Shown here one piece after another: positions 45,735 to 55,478 of a stretch of DNA of 64,000 nt. Origin of the DNA: Cyclobacteriaceae bacterium (lineage in GTDB: Bacteria; Bacteroidota; Bacteroidia; Cytophagales; Cyclobacteriaceae); assembly GCA_028281285.1 (NCBI GenBank), contig JANQKF010000013.1:434001-498000 (forward strand), written 5' to 3'. Numbering within the stretch: position 1 is the stretch's first letter; each line of letters opens with the position of its first letter. Both the position numbers and the translations under genes were made by a program. The notes beneath the pieces are model-generated. The model was not told the origin of the DNA and did no database searches. It saw nothing but the letters and a program-made list of their open reading frames with translations.

Positions 45735-47042
45735 TTAGTATTCGTTCTTGTCATTAAAGTCATCCATAAGGAGTCCTTTCGTTTTATCTATCAGACCTTT
45801 GAAAAAGTCTGAACCTTTTTTCGCACTTCTACCTTCTCTTCTTCCTGCACCAACCATTTGGTTTTCCATGTACTGATTTTCTCTTTCGTCAATGGCTCTG
45901 AAGCCTGAGAGCACTAAACCAACCGTGGTAGCATACATCGGGCTTTTAACTGCCTCCACCTTGGATTTACCTAAGTGTTCATTCGGATAGCCAATTCTGG
46001 CATCCATCCCCGTCATATACTCAAACAATTGCTTGACACCAGCAAGCTGAGAACCACCACCGGTGATCACCAGACCACCTGCCAGCTTACTGCCATATCC
46101 GGAAGTTATGATTTCGGCATGCACCAGTTCGATTATTTCTTCCATTCTCGCCTCGATGATATGGGCCAGGTTTCGGATTGAAATCTCCTTCGGTGGCCTG
46201 TTTCTCAAGCCAGGAATCGACACTACCTCATTCGGATTAGCTTCCTCCGCAATTGCCTTCCCAAACTTGGTTTTCAGAAGTTCGGCTTGGTTTTGCATCA
46301 CCTTAAGCCCTTCCTTGATATCTGTAGTCAGAATGTTTCCGCCAAATGGAATGACAGCAGTATGTCGGATGATGCTGTCATGGAAAATGGCAATATCGGT
46401 AGTTCCGCCTCCAATATCCACGAGGCAAACGCCAGCCTCTTTCTCTTCATCACTTAGTACCGAAAGACTCGAAGCCAGCGGTTCGAGAATCAGGTGTTCT
46501 ATATCAAGACCTGCACGCTTGACACACTTGTTGATATTTCTGATCGCATTAGTTTGCGCGGTGATTACATGGAAATCAGCTTCCAGTTTCACGCCAGACA
46601 TGCCTACAGGATCTTTAATACCATCTTCATAATCAACAATGTAATCCTGTGGCATTACATGTATGATTTCGCATCCGGGTGGCATAACTATTTTATGGAT
46701 GTCGTTAGAAAGTCTGTTAACGTCCTCCACTGTTATTTCATCGTCTACAGAGTCCCTCGTTATGCCTCCATGATGAATTGAGCTTTTAATGTGCTGTCCT
46801 GCGATTCCTACATTGACGATACCAATATCAATCCCAGATTGCTCACTGGCCTCAGCAATGGCTTTTTCGATGGCCAAAACTGTTTTATCAATATTGGTTA
46901 CAATTCCACGAATCACACCATCAGAAACAGCTTTGCCCATTCCCAATACTTCGAGTTTTCCATACTCGTTTTTGGTTCCAACGATTGCGCAAATCTTCGT
47001 GGTCCCAATGTCTAATCCGACTACTATTTTATCTTGTTGCAT
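45735..47042 (-). CDS. ftsA: Cell division protein FtsA
   Basis: This 435-residue actin-like ATPase tethers FtsZ to the membrane. The phosphate-1 motif is VGLDIGTTKICAIVG (8-22). Phosphate-2 is VCLVDIGGGTTDIAIF, and the adenosine motif is GGLVITGGGSQLAG. The C-terminal end (KKGSDFFKGLIDKTKGLLMDDF) gives the amphipathic membrane helix. Between ftsQ (8 bases upstream) and ftsZ, as is usual for dcw clusters. Confidence 0.97.
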   Translation of the reverse strand: MQQDKIVVGLDIGTTKICAIVGTKNEYGKLEVLGMGKAVSDGVIRGIVTNIDKTVLAIEKAIAEASEQSGIDIGIVNVGIAGQHIKSSIHHGGITRDSVDDEITVEDVNRLSNDIHKIVMPPGCEIIHVMPQDYIVDYEDGIKDPVGMSGVKLEADFHVITAQTNAIRNINKCVKRAGLDIEHLILEPLASSLSVLSDEEKEAGVCLVDIGGGTTDIAIFHDSIIRHTAVIPFGGNILTTDIKEGLKVMQNQAELLKTKFGKAIAEEANPNEVVSIPGLRNRPPKEISIRNLAHIIEARMEEIIELVHAEIITSGYGSKLAGGLVITGGGSQLAGVKQLFEYMTGMDARIGYPNEHLGKSKVEAVKSPMYATTVGLVLSGFRAIDERENQYMENQMVGAGRREGRSAKKGSDFFKGLIDKTKGLLMDDFNDKNEY

Positions 47043-47050
47043 GGCGTTTG

Positions 47051-47818
47051 TTATTCACAAATTATTTGATCCTTAAATTCTACATTAACCCTTGAATAGG
47101 CGTTCCAACCTTTTGTGGGCATTATTTCTTTAAAAAATATTTTCAGTCGTTTGAATTTGTCTTGAATGTTTTCGGCTCGTCCGAATTCAAGTTTTTGTCT
47201 ACCCACTTGTGGATACATGGTTACTTTCCCCTTCCTGTCTACATTGACTTCACCTATCTGCATTTTCCAGAATCGATCATGGTTGATGAATTCGACCAAA
47301 TCATAAATGTTTTGATAGTATTCCTCATCATGAATGGACTCGGCACGCGTCATTTCATTCATGTATGGACCGCTTAATACCACCACCCGGGCAGTATACT
47401 TGGATGAAACAGGCAATACAGTACCTTCTTCACTGATATAAGCATGTCTCCCGTTGTTAGCTACTAACCGAGCTACAGGTTTGCTTTGATAAGCTTTGAC
47501 CACCAAGTGACCTTTGAGATCTCGGTATACCTCGGCATCCTTCACAAAGCTGTGAGATTCAATTCTTCTTTCGACTTCTTTCAGACTGACCCTTCCATAG
47601 GCATCACCGAGAATCGAATCTCCTTCGCTCTCCATAATCAAAGCCATTACATCCTCTTCATCCACAAAGAAGTTTTCGAACCTGTTTTCTATTTTCACAG
47701 AGATGTCATCGACTCTGTAACCTATCTCTCTCTTCTCCACAAATCCGATTGTGATGAATAGCACGGCAATGACCAAAACCGATAGAACCACGCTATATGT
47801 TCGCTTGCTCAACTTCAT
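47051..47818 (-). CDS. ftsQ: Cell division protein FtsQ/DivIB
   Basis: This 255-residue bitopic protein has a membrane helix near 9-26 (VVLSVLVIAVLFITIGFV), then a periplasmic region. A weak POTRA-like segment is followed by the beta domain with RIESHSFVKDAEVYRDLKGHLVVKAYQSKPVARL and AYISEEGTVLPVSSKY, the recognisable FtsQ part. It links early and late divisome proteins. The start overlaps the murC stop by 4 bases. Sequence is poorly conserved, as usual in Bacteroidota, so the call leans partly on position. Confidence 0.9.
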   Translation of the reverse strand: MKLSKRTYSVVLSVLVIAVLFITIGFVEKREIGYRVDDISVKIENRFENFFVDEEDVMALIMESEGDSILGDAYGRVSLKEVERRIESHSFVKDAEVYRDLKGHLVVKAYQSKPVARLVANNGRHAYISEEGTVLPVSSKYTARVVVLSGPYMNEMTRAESIHDEEYYQNIYDLVEFINHDRFWKMQIGEVNVDRKGKVTMYPQVGRQKLEFGRAENIQDKFKRLKIFFKEIMPTKGWNAYSRVNVEFKDQIICE

Positions 47819-49188
47819 GACATTGCATTTTTTAATGGTAAAACCAATTGATCAATATCTCCGGCCCCGATGGTTACTACTACCTCTGGTGACCAGGAGA
47901 GCACTCTTTCGACAAGTTCTTCCTTGGAGCAGATTTCTTTCTTGCTCAAATCAACCTTGTCCAAAATCATGTTGGAATCAACTCCGGGAATTGGTAGTTC
48001 TCTCGCAGGGTATATATCAAGCATCAACAGTTCATCGGCCAAACCGAGGCTCTCGGAAAATCCCGATGCGAAGTCCCGTGTTCTTGTAAAGAGATGTGGC
48101 TGAAAAATGGCCGTGATCTTACGAGAAGGATACAAACTTTTGACCGATCTCAGAAAAGATTCAATTTCCACAGGATGATGGGCGTAGTCATCGATATAAA
48201 CTACTCGCTCGGATTTGATGATGTATTCGAATCGTCTTTTTACACCTAGATACGATCGTACTCCTTTTTTAATGCTCTCATCATCAGCACCTAGAGACCT
48301 ACTCACGGCAATGGCCGCGAGCATGTTTTCTACATTATGATAACCTGGCACGTTCAATTCAATTCCGTCAATGTCTTTAGAGCCATTTCGATAGTCGAAT
48401 ATGAATGATGCACCTTTGATCCTGATATTCTCTGATCTAATACCTCCCTCGTTCAAACCATATCTTGTATGGCTCAATATGCGATCTCCCACTAGCTCCT
48501 TTGCAAGGTCATTTTTAACAAACAAGTGACCATCTTCCTTAATCTGACCGACAAACTCCCTGAAGGAATCTTTCAAGGCATCTTTGTGTCCGTAGATATC
48601 AAGATGATCGGCATCGGCTGCCGTGACCACTGCTTTTTCAGGGTATAATGTCAAGAAAGACCGATCAAACTCATCAGCTTCAATCACCGCAATACTGTTC
48701 TCCCTTTCGTTGAGGATCATGTTTGTGTTGTAATTGGTCGAGATCCCTCCTAAGAACCCAGCACAATCAATTCCTGCTGTTTTCAAAAGATGGACTATCA
48801 TGGATGAAGTTGTCGTCTTTCCATGTGTTCCAGCCACAGCCACACTTCTCATATTTTGAGTGATCAAGCCAAGCACCTGGGAACGCTTCAATATTTCGAA
48901 GTCCTGATCAATTAGCCAATTCCATTCCTTATGATTCTTCGGAATTGCAGGGGTAAGGACAATCAATGAATTTGATTTTGAGTTTTTGACCTTTTTATCA
49001 ATCAAATTGGGATCGTCCTCAAAATGTACAGGAATACCTTCTGCCTGAAGTTGGTCGGTCAAAGGAGTACTGGTCCGATCATATCCTGACACGGATTTTC
49101 CATTGTGCTTAAACCATCTGGCCAGAGCACTCATGCCGATACCTCCGATACCGAGAAAATAGACGTTATGTATATTATCCAGCCTCAA
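47815..49188 (-). CDS. murC: UDP-N-acetylmuramate--L-alanine ligase
   Basis: This 457-residue Mur ligase adds L-alanine to UDP-MurNAc. The N-terminal Rossmann motif is [15 protein letters not shown] (11-25) and the ATP loop is GTHGKTTT (120-127). [11 protein letters not shown] and the central [15 protein letters not shown] are family marks, and [16 protein letters not shown] is typical of MurC. It overlaps murG by 4 bases and ftsQ by 4 bases. Confidence 0.97.
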   Translation of the reverse strand: MRLDNIHNVYFLGIGGIGMSALARWFKHNGKSVSGYDRTSTPLTDQLQAEGIPVHFEDDPNLIDKKVKNSKSNSLIVLTPAIPKNHKEWNWLIDQDFEILKRSQVLGLITQNMRSVAVAGTHGKTTTSSMIVHLLKTAGIDCAGFLGGISTNYNTNMILNERENSIAVIEADEFDRSFLTLYPEKAVVTAADADHLDIYGHKDALKDSFREFVGQIKEDGHLFVKNDLAKELVGDRILSHTRYGLNEGGIRSENIRIKGASFIFDYRNGSKDIDGIELNVPGYHNVENMLAAIAVSRSLGADDESIKKGVRSYLGVKRRFEYIIKSERVVYIDDYAHHPVEIESFLRSVKSLYPSRKITAIFQPHLFTRTRDFASGFSESLGLADELLMLDIYPARELPIPGVDSNMILDKVDLSKKEICSKEELVERVLSWSPEVVVTIGAGDIDQLVLPLKNAMS

Positions 49189-50297
49189 GCGATCAGTTTT
49201 ACTATTTCGTTCACTATTTCATTGGCGGCATTAGGTTTTGCCAATGCCTTAATTTTTTCACTTAAAATGTGCTGTCTCGAGTCGTCTCTCAGCAAGGCAA
49301 TGGCTTCATCTATAAGCTCGGCTCTGGCTATATTGTCTTTGACCAAAACTGCCGCATTATTCTCCACCATAGCTCTCGCATTCTTCGTTTGATGATCTTC
49401 TGCTACATTAGGAGAAGGGACAAAAATGGTTGGCTTACCGGCTATGCTCAGTTCGGAAACAGATAGTGCTCCCGCTCTTGAAATGACTACATCCGCTGCG
49501 GCATAAGCCAGATCCATTTCTTTGAGGAACTCGAAAAGTCTGATGTCCTGCTTATTGTCAAAATCCTCCAGTCTATGAAGCATTTCTCCATGATAGAATC
49601 GTCCGCATTGCCAAATCACCTGAACATCGGCATCAATGAGCTTTTGGAGATTAAGAATCATACTATCATTCAGGGTTCTCGCTCCCAAACTCCCTCCAAT
49701 GACTAACAGTGTCTTTTTATTGGTCGAAAAGCCGAAACGACTCAAGGCCTCATCTCGTTTGCCTTCCAAGTCCACTATATCTTTTCTCACAGGGTTACCG
49801 GTAATTACCAATTTCTCCGCTGGAAAGAACTTCTCCATATTAGGATATGCCACACAGATCTTCCGGACTTTCTTGGCCAACAATTTGTTGGTTAAGCCTG
49901 CATAGGAATTCTGTTCCTGAATTACGGCCGGGACATGCCTTTGAGTCGCTACCCTAAGCAACGGACCTGAGGCGTAACCCCCGACTCCAATCACCACATG
50001 AGGTTTGAACCTTCTGATAATCTTGCGGCTTTTGGTCAAACTGGAGATCACCTTGAATGGAAAGGACAAATTGTCCAGTGTCAGCTTTCTCTGCAGACCG
50101 CTGATCCAAAGCCCGATGATTTTGTATCCTGCCTCCGGTACCTTTTGCATTTCCATTTTTTCTTTGGCTCCTACAAATAGAATCTCAGCATCTTCAAATC
50201 GCTCCCTGAACGCATTGGCAATCGCAATTGCCGGATAAATATGCCCTCCAGTTCCTCCTCCGCTGATAATGATCCTATATGGTTCTTTATGTTCTAT
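49185..50297 (-). CDS. murG: MurG glycosyltransferase with no canonical start codon
   Basis: MurG adds GlcNAc to lipid I, giving lipid II, at the inner face of the membrane. The frame encodes [20 protein letters not shown], the essential N-terminal glycine loop, before the first ATG (50156, MEMQKV). Beginning at that ATG would delete about 47 residues and the loop. Upstream of 50156 the frame stays open to a stop at 50310-50312 with no ATG, GTG or TTG. The best candidate is ATA 50297, two bases after the ftsW stop, giving [12 protein letters not shown] and 370 residues, normal for the family. Other marks are [13 protein letters not shown]-like [23 protein letters not shown] and [12 protein letters not shown] sequencing error at the start codon is possible. 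Confidence 0.9.
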   Translation of the reverse strand: MEHKEPYRIIISGGGTGGHIYPAIAIANAFRERFEDAEILFVGAKEKMEMQKVPEAGYKIIGLWISGLQRKLTLDNLSFPFKVISSLTKSRKIIRRFKPHVVIGVGGYASGPLLRVATQRHVPAVIQEQNSYAGLTNKLLAKKVRKICVAYPNMEKFFPAEKLVITGNPVRKDIVDLEGKRDEALSRFGFSTNKKTLLVIGGSLGARTLNDSMILNLQKLIDADVQVIWQCGRFYHGEMLHRLEDFDNKQDIRLFEFLKEMDLAYAAADVVISRAGALSVSELSIAGKPTIFVPSPNVAEDHQTKNARAMVENNAAVLVKDNIARAELIDEAIALLRDDSRQHILSEKIKALAKPNAANEIVNEIVKLIA

Positions 50298-50299
50298 TG

Positions 50300-51463
50300 C
50301 TAAATCGCTTTAGCTGTATTTCTAACTTCTCCAGATATTGCAGCAAAATCATCCTGTTCCCCTCTGCTCACACTCAAAATGATTCCCAACGATAATCCGG
50401 TAAATAATAATGATGTACCTCCCATACTGATTAATGGAAGTGTTTGACCCGTCACCGGTCCTAATCCTACGACTACGCCAATGTTGACTAATGCCTGTAT
50501 AACTATAGCAAAACTCAAGCCCGCGGATAGTAGTCCACCAAATGCTCTGTCACTATTCGCCACAACTCGCATTCCCCGGTACAATAGCACCAAGTACAAG
50601 AAGAGCACAAACAGTCCTCCAATCATTCCATATTCCTCAATGATTATGGCGTACACAAAATCTGAGTATGGATGTGGCAGGAAGTTTCTTTGATCACTGT
50701 TGCCAGGACCTTTTCCAAGTACTCCTCCAGTTGCAATCGCGATATACGATTGTTCGGCCTGGTAAGGAACTTCGGTCTGACTTACAAAATCCTTAACCCT
50801 GTTCAGTGCTGTTTCGCCCCGTTGCCCAACTTTCATAGCAATCATGCCCACAAAAGCTCCTACAACCAGCAGCATTGCCAAGTACTTCACCGGAACTCTT
50901 CCAATAAAAAGCACAAGCATACAAGTGAGGAAGAGTAGGATCGCTGTGGAGATATTGGTCATGGCAATTAAGCCACATATGGCTCCACACCATAACAGCA
51001 TTGGAATCAGTGATTCCTTGATATCAGCAATATTCTGCTGACGCTTTGCCAACATGGATGCCAACCCTGCAATCAACGCCATTTTAGCCAAATCGGAAGG
51101 CTGGAATTGCAATCCGACAAATGGAAGTTGAATCCAACGAGAAGCCTCATTAATATTGGAACCATACAACCAGGTATACATGAGTAGTGGTACCGAAATC
51201 AACATGGCATACTGGGCAATCTTGGAATAATATCTATAGTCGATCTTATGGGCAATCCACATCACCAGAAGCCCAAGCCCAACCATTAAGGTGTGACGGA
51301 TCAGGTAGAATTCGGTATTGCCTCCTTGTTGCTTATAGGCTAACGACCCGGTAGCACTATATACAACCAATATGGAGATCACTGAAAGACATATCACAAC
51401 CAACCAGATCACCGGATCGCCCTGGATATGCTTATCTGTCCATGTTTTCAATCTCGTCATCAT
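50300..51463 (-). CDS. ftsW: FtsW, SEDS family lipid II polymerase
   Basis: This 387-residue protein with about ten membrane helices belongs to the SEDS (RodA/FtsW/SpoVE) family, which polymerises glycan at the septum with its partner penicillin-binding protein. Marks are [61 protein letters not shown] and [21 protein letters not shown]. Its partner ftsI is in the same cluster. It overlaps murD by 4 bases; the stop is 2 bases before the proposed murG start. Confidence 0.96.
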   Translation of the reverse strand: MMTRLKTWTDKHIQGDPVIWLVVICLSVISILVVYSATGSLAYKQQGGNTEFYLIRHTLMVGLGLLVMWIAHKIDYRYYSKIAQYAMLISVPLLMYTWLYGSNINEASRWIQLPFVGLQFQPSDLAKMALIAGLASMLAKRQQNIADIKESLIPMLLWCGAICGLIAMTNISTAILLFLTCMLVLFIGRVPVKYLAMLLVVGAFVGMIAMKVGQRGETALNRVKDFVSQTEVPYQAEQSYIAIATGGVLGKGPGNSDQRNFLPHPYSDFVYAIIIEEYGMIGGLFVLFLYLVLLYRGMRVVANSDRAFGGLLSAGLSFAIVIQALVNIGVVVGLGPVTGQTLPLISMGGTSLLFTGLSLGIILSVSRGEQDDFAAISGEVRNTAKAI

Positions 51464-52797
51464 AGCGCTAAGACTGCTTCTTTGAATTTTTCCCCTCGGT
51501 CTTCATAATTCTGGAAAAGATCAAAGCTTGAGCATGCTGGTGACATCAAAACGGTATCACCCGGCTTAGCCAATTCTTTGGCCATCCGCACTGCTTTTAT
51601 CAAATCATCCGTAGCCTTCACCACCGGAACGATAGTCTCAAAGGCCGTCCAGAGTTTCGAATTATCTTTTCCTAAACAGATCAAGGCTTTCACCTTATCC
51701 TGTACCAATGCCTCAATAAGGCTGTAATCGTTTCCTTTATCTATTCCACCTGCAATCCATACAATGGGTGTGTCAAACGCATCAAGTGCATAGTAAACAG
51801 CATCCACATTGGTTGCTTTCGAATCATTTATATATTCTACCGAATCAAGATTTCTGACCGGTTCCAAACGATGGGGTGCGTTTTTGAATGTACCTAAGCC
51901 CCGGACCAAATCGTCCCCTCTGACTCCGGCTAACAATGCAGCTGTACCCGCTGCTGCTGCATTCAACATATTGTGTAGTCCCTTGATTGAGATACCCGCT
52001 CTGGGGGCGGATACCTCAATACCATTAGGGACATAAAACAACCTATCATTTTGTATAAATGAAATCCCAGCACCGTCTGCGCTGAGCGAAAAAGGATGAA
52101 CACTCAGGCCATCGCTGACCTTCGACATGTTCTTCCCGACAGAGGGATCCTCCAGCCAATAGACTGCGTCCCCTCCCAGGTGTACAAGGTGAAATATGCG
52201 CATCTTCGATGCGATGTATTTATCAAAGTCATTGTCATATCGATCCAGGTGATCCGGAGTGATGTTTAACAAGACTGCGATGTCTAATTTTAATTCGTAG
52301 GAATCATCCAATTGGAAACTGCTCAATTCCAGTACATACCAATCGAAGTTTTCCTTCAGTACCTGTTTAGCAAAGCTGTGTCCAACATTTCCAGCCAATC
52401 CTACATTGAAACCACCTTCTTTAAGAAGATGATAGGTCAGCATGGCAGTAGTCGTCTTACCGTTGGTTCCGGTAATACCGATCAACTTTGCAGATGTATA
52501 TTTTGCGGCAAACTCGATCTCCGAAATGATCAAGATTCCTCTATCTCGAATCGCTCTTACAATAGCAGCAGTATCAGGAATTCCAGGACTCTTGATAACC
52601 AAGTCACTCTTCAGAATTCTTTCTTTTGAATGCTGATTCTGCTCAAATTCGATTTTAGCATCTTTCAATTCCCGGCAATTTGAATCCTTGATTGTTCCGT
52701 AATCAGAAACAAAGACCTCGTAGCCGTTTGCTTTCCCAAGCAAGGCCGCTCCTACTCCGCTTTCTCCTGCTCCCAATATGGTCAGTTGTCTACTCAA
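51460..52797 (-). CDS. murD: UDP-N-acetylmuramoyl-L-alanine--D-glutamate ligase
   Basis: This 445-residue Mur ligase adds D-glutamate. Visible parts are the N-terminal Rossmann fold GAGESGVGAALL (9-20), the ATP loop GTNGKTTT (110-117), ELSSFQLD, LNITPDHLDRY, the Mur core APHRLEPVRNLDSVEYINDSKATN and WIAGGIDKGNDYS. The start abuts the end of mraY with no gap. Confidence 0.97.
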   Translation of the reverse strand: MSRQLTILGAGESGVGAALLGKANGYEVFVSDYGTIKDSNCRELKDAKIEFEQNQHSKERILKSDLVIKSPGIPDTAAIVRAIRDRGILIISEIEFAAKYTSAKLIGITGTNGKTTTAMLTYHLLKEGGFNVGLAGNVGHSFAKQVLKENFDWYVLELSSFQLDDSYELKLDIAVLLNITPDHLDRYDNDFDKYIASKMRIFHLVHLGGDAVYWLEDPSVGKNMSKVSDGLSVHPFSLSADGAGISFIQNDRLFYVPNGIEVSAPRAGISIKGLHNMLNAAAAGTAALLAGVRGDDLVRGLGTFKNAPHRLEPVRNLDSVEYINDSKATNVDAVYYALDAFDTPIVWIAGGIDKGNDYSLIEALVQDKVKALICLGKDNSKLWTAFETIVPVVKATDDLIKAVRMAKELAKPGDTVLMSPACSSFDLFQNYEDRGEKFKEAVLAL

Positions 52798-54009
52798 TTA
52801 TCTCAGTTTCAAGGTTGCCAAAGTCATGATTGCCAACAGAATCCCTATGATCCAAAACCGAGTGACAATCTTAGCTTCAGGGATTTCCATTTTTTGATAG
52901 TGATGATGAAGCGGAGACATCTTGAAGATTCTTCGTCCTTCACCATATTTCTTTTTAGTGTATTTGAAATAGCTCACCTGCATGACTACAGAGAGATTCT
53001 CGATCACGAAAATCCCACACAAAACAGGGATCAATAATTCTTTTCTGAGTACCAGGGCCAGTACGGCTATGATGCCACCTAAAGACAGGCTTCCTGTATC
53101 CCCCATAAACACTTGGGCCGGGTAGGAATTATACCATAAGAACCCAACACAGGCTCCTACGAAAGCGGTACAAAAAATAACCAACTCACCAGAATTTGGA
53201 ATAAACATCACGTCCAGGTAATCCGAGAAGATGGCGTTGCCTGAGATGTAGGCGAAAATTGCAAGTGTAAGACCTATTATGGCCGATGTTCCTGCAGCAA
53301 GTCCATCGATACCATCAGTGATGTTTGCACCATTTGAAATAGCAGTGACAAAGAAGATCACAATCAGGATATAGATCCCGGCAGTGATTAATTCGTTTTC
53401 AGTCGGATTAAAGAAACTGTAGTCCAACTCATTGTTCTTCACAAATGGAATGGTTGTAGTAGTAGATTTGATATCGGTGTAGCTCACCTCCACCTGTTCG
53501 ATTGCCGTTTGTTCCGAAACCTCTTCGAATTCCCTGACTACCACATCTTCATGGAAGAACAATGTAGCTCCCACCAAAAGTCCGACTAATACTTGACCCA
53601 CCACTTTGAACTTGCCTGCAAGCCCTTTCTTATTCTTTCTGAATACCTTGATATAATCATCCAGAAAGCCGATTCCTCCGAGAATCAATGTTGTCAACAA
53701 AAGTAAAATCACATAGACATTTTCGATCCGTGCGAAGAGCAATGTGGGAAGTACAATGGCCGCAATTATGATCAGTCCACCCATGGTTGGAGTTCCTTTT
53801 TTCTCCATTTGACCAGCCAAACCCAAATCACGTATTTCCTCACCAACTTGTCTTCTCCTTAGCTTATTGATTAGGCTTTTTCCAAACATTATGGTGATCA
53901 GAAGCGAGATTAACGCAGCCATACCCGCTCGAAAAGAGATATATTGAAAAACCCCTGCTCCTACGAGGTCAAATTGTTCATCGAGATATGTGAATAAATA
54001 ATAGAGCAC
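52798..54009 (-). CDS. mraY: Phospho-N-acetylmuramoyl-pentapeptide-transferase
   Basis: This 403-residue integral membrane enzyme attaches phospho-MurNAc-pentapeptide to undecaprenyl phosphate, making lipid I. Marks are [28 protein letters not shown] with the first Asp pair, [40 protein letters not shown] and SPLHHHYQ. Longer than E. coli MraY (360) because of an insertion at about 170-215 ([20 protein letters not shown]), as commonly seen in Bacteroidota. It overlaps murE by one base. Confidence 0.97.
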   Translation of the reverse strand: MLYYLFTYLDEQFDLVGAGVFQYISFRAGMAALISLLITIMFGKSLINKLRRRQVGEEIRDLGLAGQMEKKGTPTMGGLIIIAAIVLPTLLFARIENVYVILLLLTTLILGGIGFLDDYIKVFRKNKKGLAGKFKVVGQVLVGLLVGATLFFHEDVVVREFEEVSEQTAIEQVEVSYTDIKSTTTTIPFVKNNELDYSFFNPTENELITAGIYILIVIFFVTAISNGANITDGIDGLAAGTSAIIGLTLAIFAYISGNAIFSDYLDVMFIPNSGELVIFCTAFVGACVGFLWYNSYPAQVFMGDTGSLSLGGIIAVLALVLRKELLIPVLCGIFVIENLSVVMQVSYFKYTKKKYGEGRRIFKMSPLHHHYQKMEIPEAKIVTRFWIIGILLAIMTLATLKLR

Positions 54010-55478
54010 TAGTTCTGTTTGTGAATTAGAGTGAGCATATCATTTAGTATCTCTCGATCATCAAAAGGGTGTTTTTCTCCTTTTATCTCCTGATAGGTTT
54101 CATGACCCTTTCCGGCCACGAGAATAATATCCTTTGGCTCCGCCATTGAGCTTGCGACTTTTATGGCTTCCTTCCTGTCGGCCATAACCAATGTTTTTTT
54201 GAAGTTTGAAGGACTAACCCCTTTCTGCATATCTTCTATGATGGCCATGGGTTCTTCATCTCTAGGGTTGTCCGAAGTCAAGACCACCTTGTCGCTAAAG
54301 TCACAGGCTATTCTTGCCATTACCGGCCTTTTCTCTTTGTCGCGATTACCCCCGCATCCGACTACAGTAATTACCTTTTCATTTCCAGTCCTGAATTCTT
54401 TGATGGTTCCCAACACATTCTCGAGTGCATCAGGTGTATGTGAATAGTCGACAATTGCGGTAATTCCGGTACCGGTAATCACTTGCTCGAATCGTCCTGG
54501 TGCGGGGTTCAGGTTTGATAGTGCTTTAAGTATTTCAAATTGATCCTCACCCATTTGAAACGCAGTTGAATAAACCGCCAGAATATTGTAAGCATTGAAT
54601 TCACCAATCAGTTTGAACCAAACGTGTTCATAGTCAATGTTTAACTCAAGCCCCTGAAGTGTATTGGAAAGTATTTTAGCCTTATAATCAGCAACTGTCT
54701 TTAGACCGTACGAACATTTGGTGGCCTTCGTATTCTGTAACATTACTCCCCCTCGCTTATCATCTGCATTGGTCATGGCAAATGCGGATGATGACAACCC
54801 ATCAAACAAGAGCTTTTTCGCTTTGATATATTCATCAAAGGTTTTGTGATAATCCAGATGTTCGTGCGAAATATTTGTAAATAAAGCCCCATTGAATTGC
54901 AAGCCAGTAACGCGATGCTGTACAAGGGCATGCGAGCTTACTTCCATGAAGCAATGGGTACAGCCTTTCGCCAACATTTGAGTCATCAATCGATTGATCG
55001 TGATGGCATCGGGTGTGGTATGGGTAGCTTCAAGAACTTCATCATTGATCTTGTTCTCTACAGTGGAAAGCAACCCAACATTGTATCCCAATTCTCTGAA
55101 TAGCTTATAGAGGAGTGTAGCACAGGTAGTTTTTCCGTTGGTTCCGGTGACCCCTACCAAGCTCATTTTTTGACTTGGCTTGTCATAAAAATTCGAAGCC
55201 ATAATCCCCAAGGCCAGCGCACTGTTTTTGACAGCCACATAAGCAACTCCTTCCTTTAGATCAGTTGGTAGCTGTTCACATACGATGGCTATTGCTCCCT
55301 TTTCAACTGCACCACTGATATAGTCATGGCCATCAACCTGGGTTCCACGTACAGCAATAAAGGCGCTTCCCGATACCACTTTTCGTGAATCGAAAGCAAG
55401 TGCTGTTATATCAGTATCCATGTTTCCGGATACTGATTGTAGGGAAACCTTATATAATATATCCTTCAATACAGGCAT
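54009..55478 (-). CDS. murE: UDP-MurNAc-tripeptide ligase, meso-DAP type
   Basis: This 489-residue Mur ligase adds the third residue of the stem peptide. Marks are [17 protein letters not shown] near the N-terminus, the ATP loop TGTNGKTT (111-118), [11 protein letters not shown] and [14 protein letters not shown]. The DNPR motif at 403-406 is the signature that selects meso-diaminopimelate, so the organism should have DAP-type peptidoglycan. It overlaps ftsI and mraY by one base each. Confidence 0.97.
   Translation of the reverse strand: MPVLKDILYKVSLQSVSGNMDTDITALAFDSRKVVSGSAFIAVRGTQVDGHDYISGAVEKGAIAIVCEQLPTDLKEGVAYVAVKNSALALGIMASNFYDKPSQKMSLVGVTGTNGKTTCATLLYKLFRELGYNVGLLSTVENKINDEVLEATHTTPDAITINRLMTQMLAKGCTHCFMEVSSHALVQHRVTGLQFNGALFTNISHEHLDYHKTFDEYIKAKKLLFDGLSSSAFAMTNADDKRGGVMLQNTKATKCSYGLKTVADYKAKILSNTLQGLELNIDYEHVWFKLIGEFNAYNILAVYSTAFQMGEDQFEILKALSNLNPAPGRFEQVITGTGITAIVDYSHTPDALENVLGTIKEFRTGNEKVITVVGCGGNRDKEKRPVMARIACDFSDKVVLTSDNPRDEEPMAIIEDMQKGVSPSNFKKTLVMADRKEAIKVASSMAEPKDIILVAGKGHETYQEIKGEKHPFDDREILNDMLTLIHKQN

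Noticed and set aside
50154-50156. ATG 50156 as the murG start
   Set aside because: It would remove the GGGTGGH loop and about 47 conserved residues that are encoded in frame just upstream.
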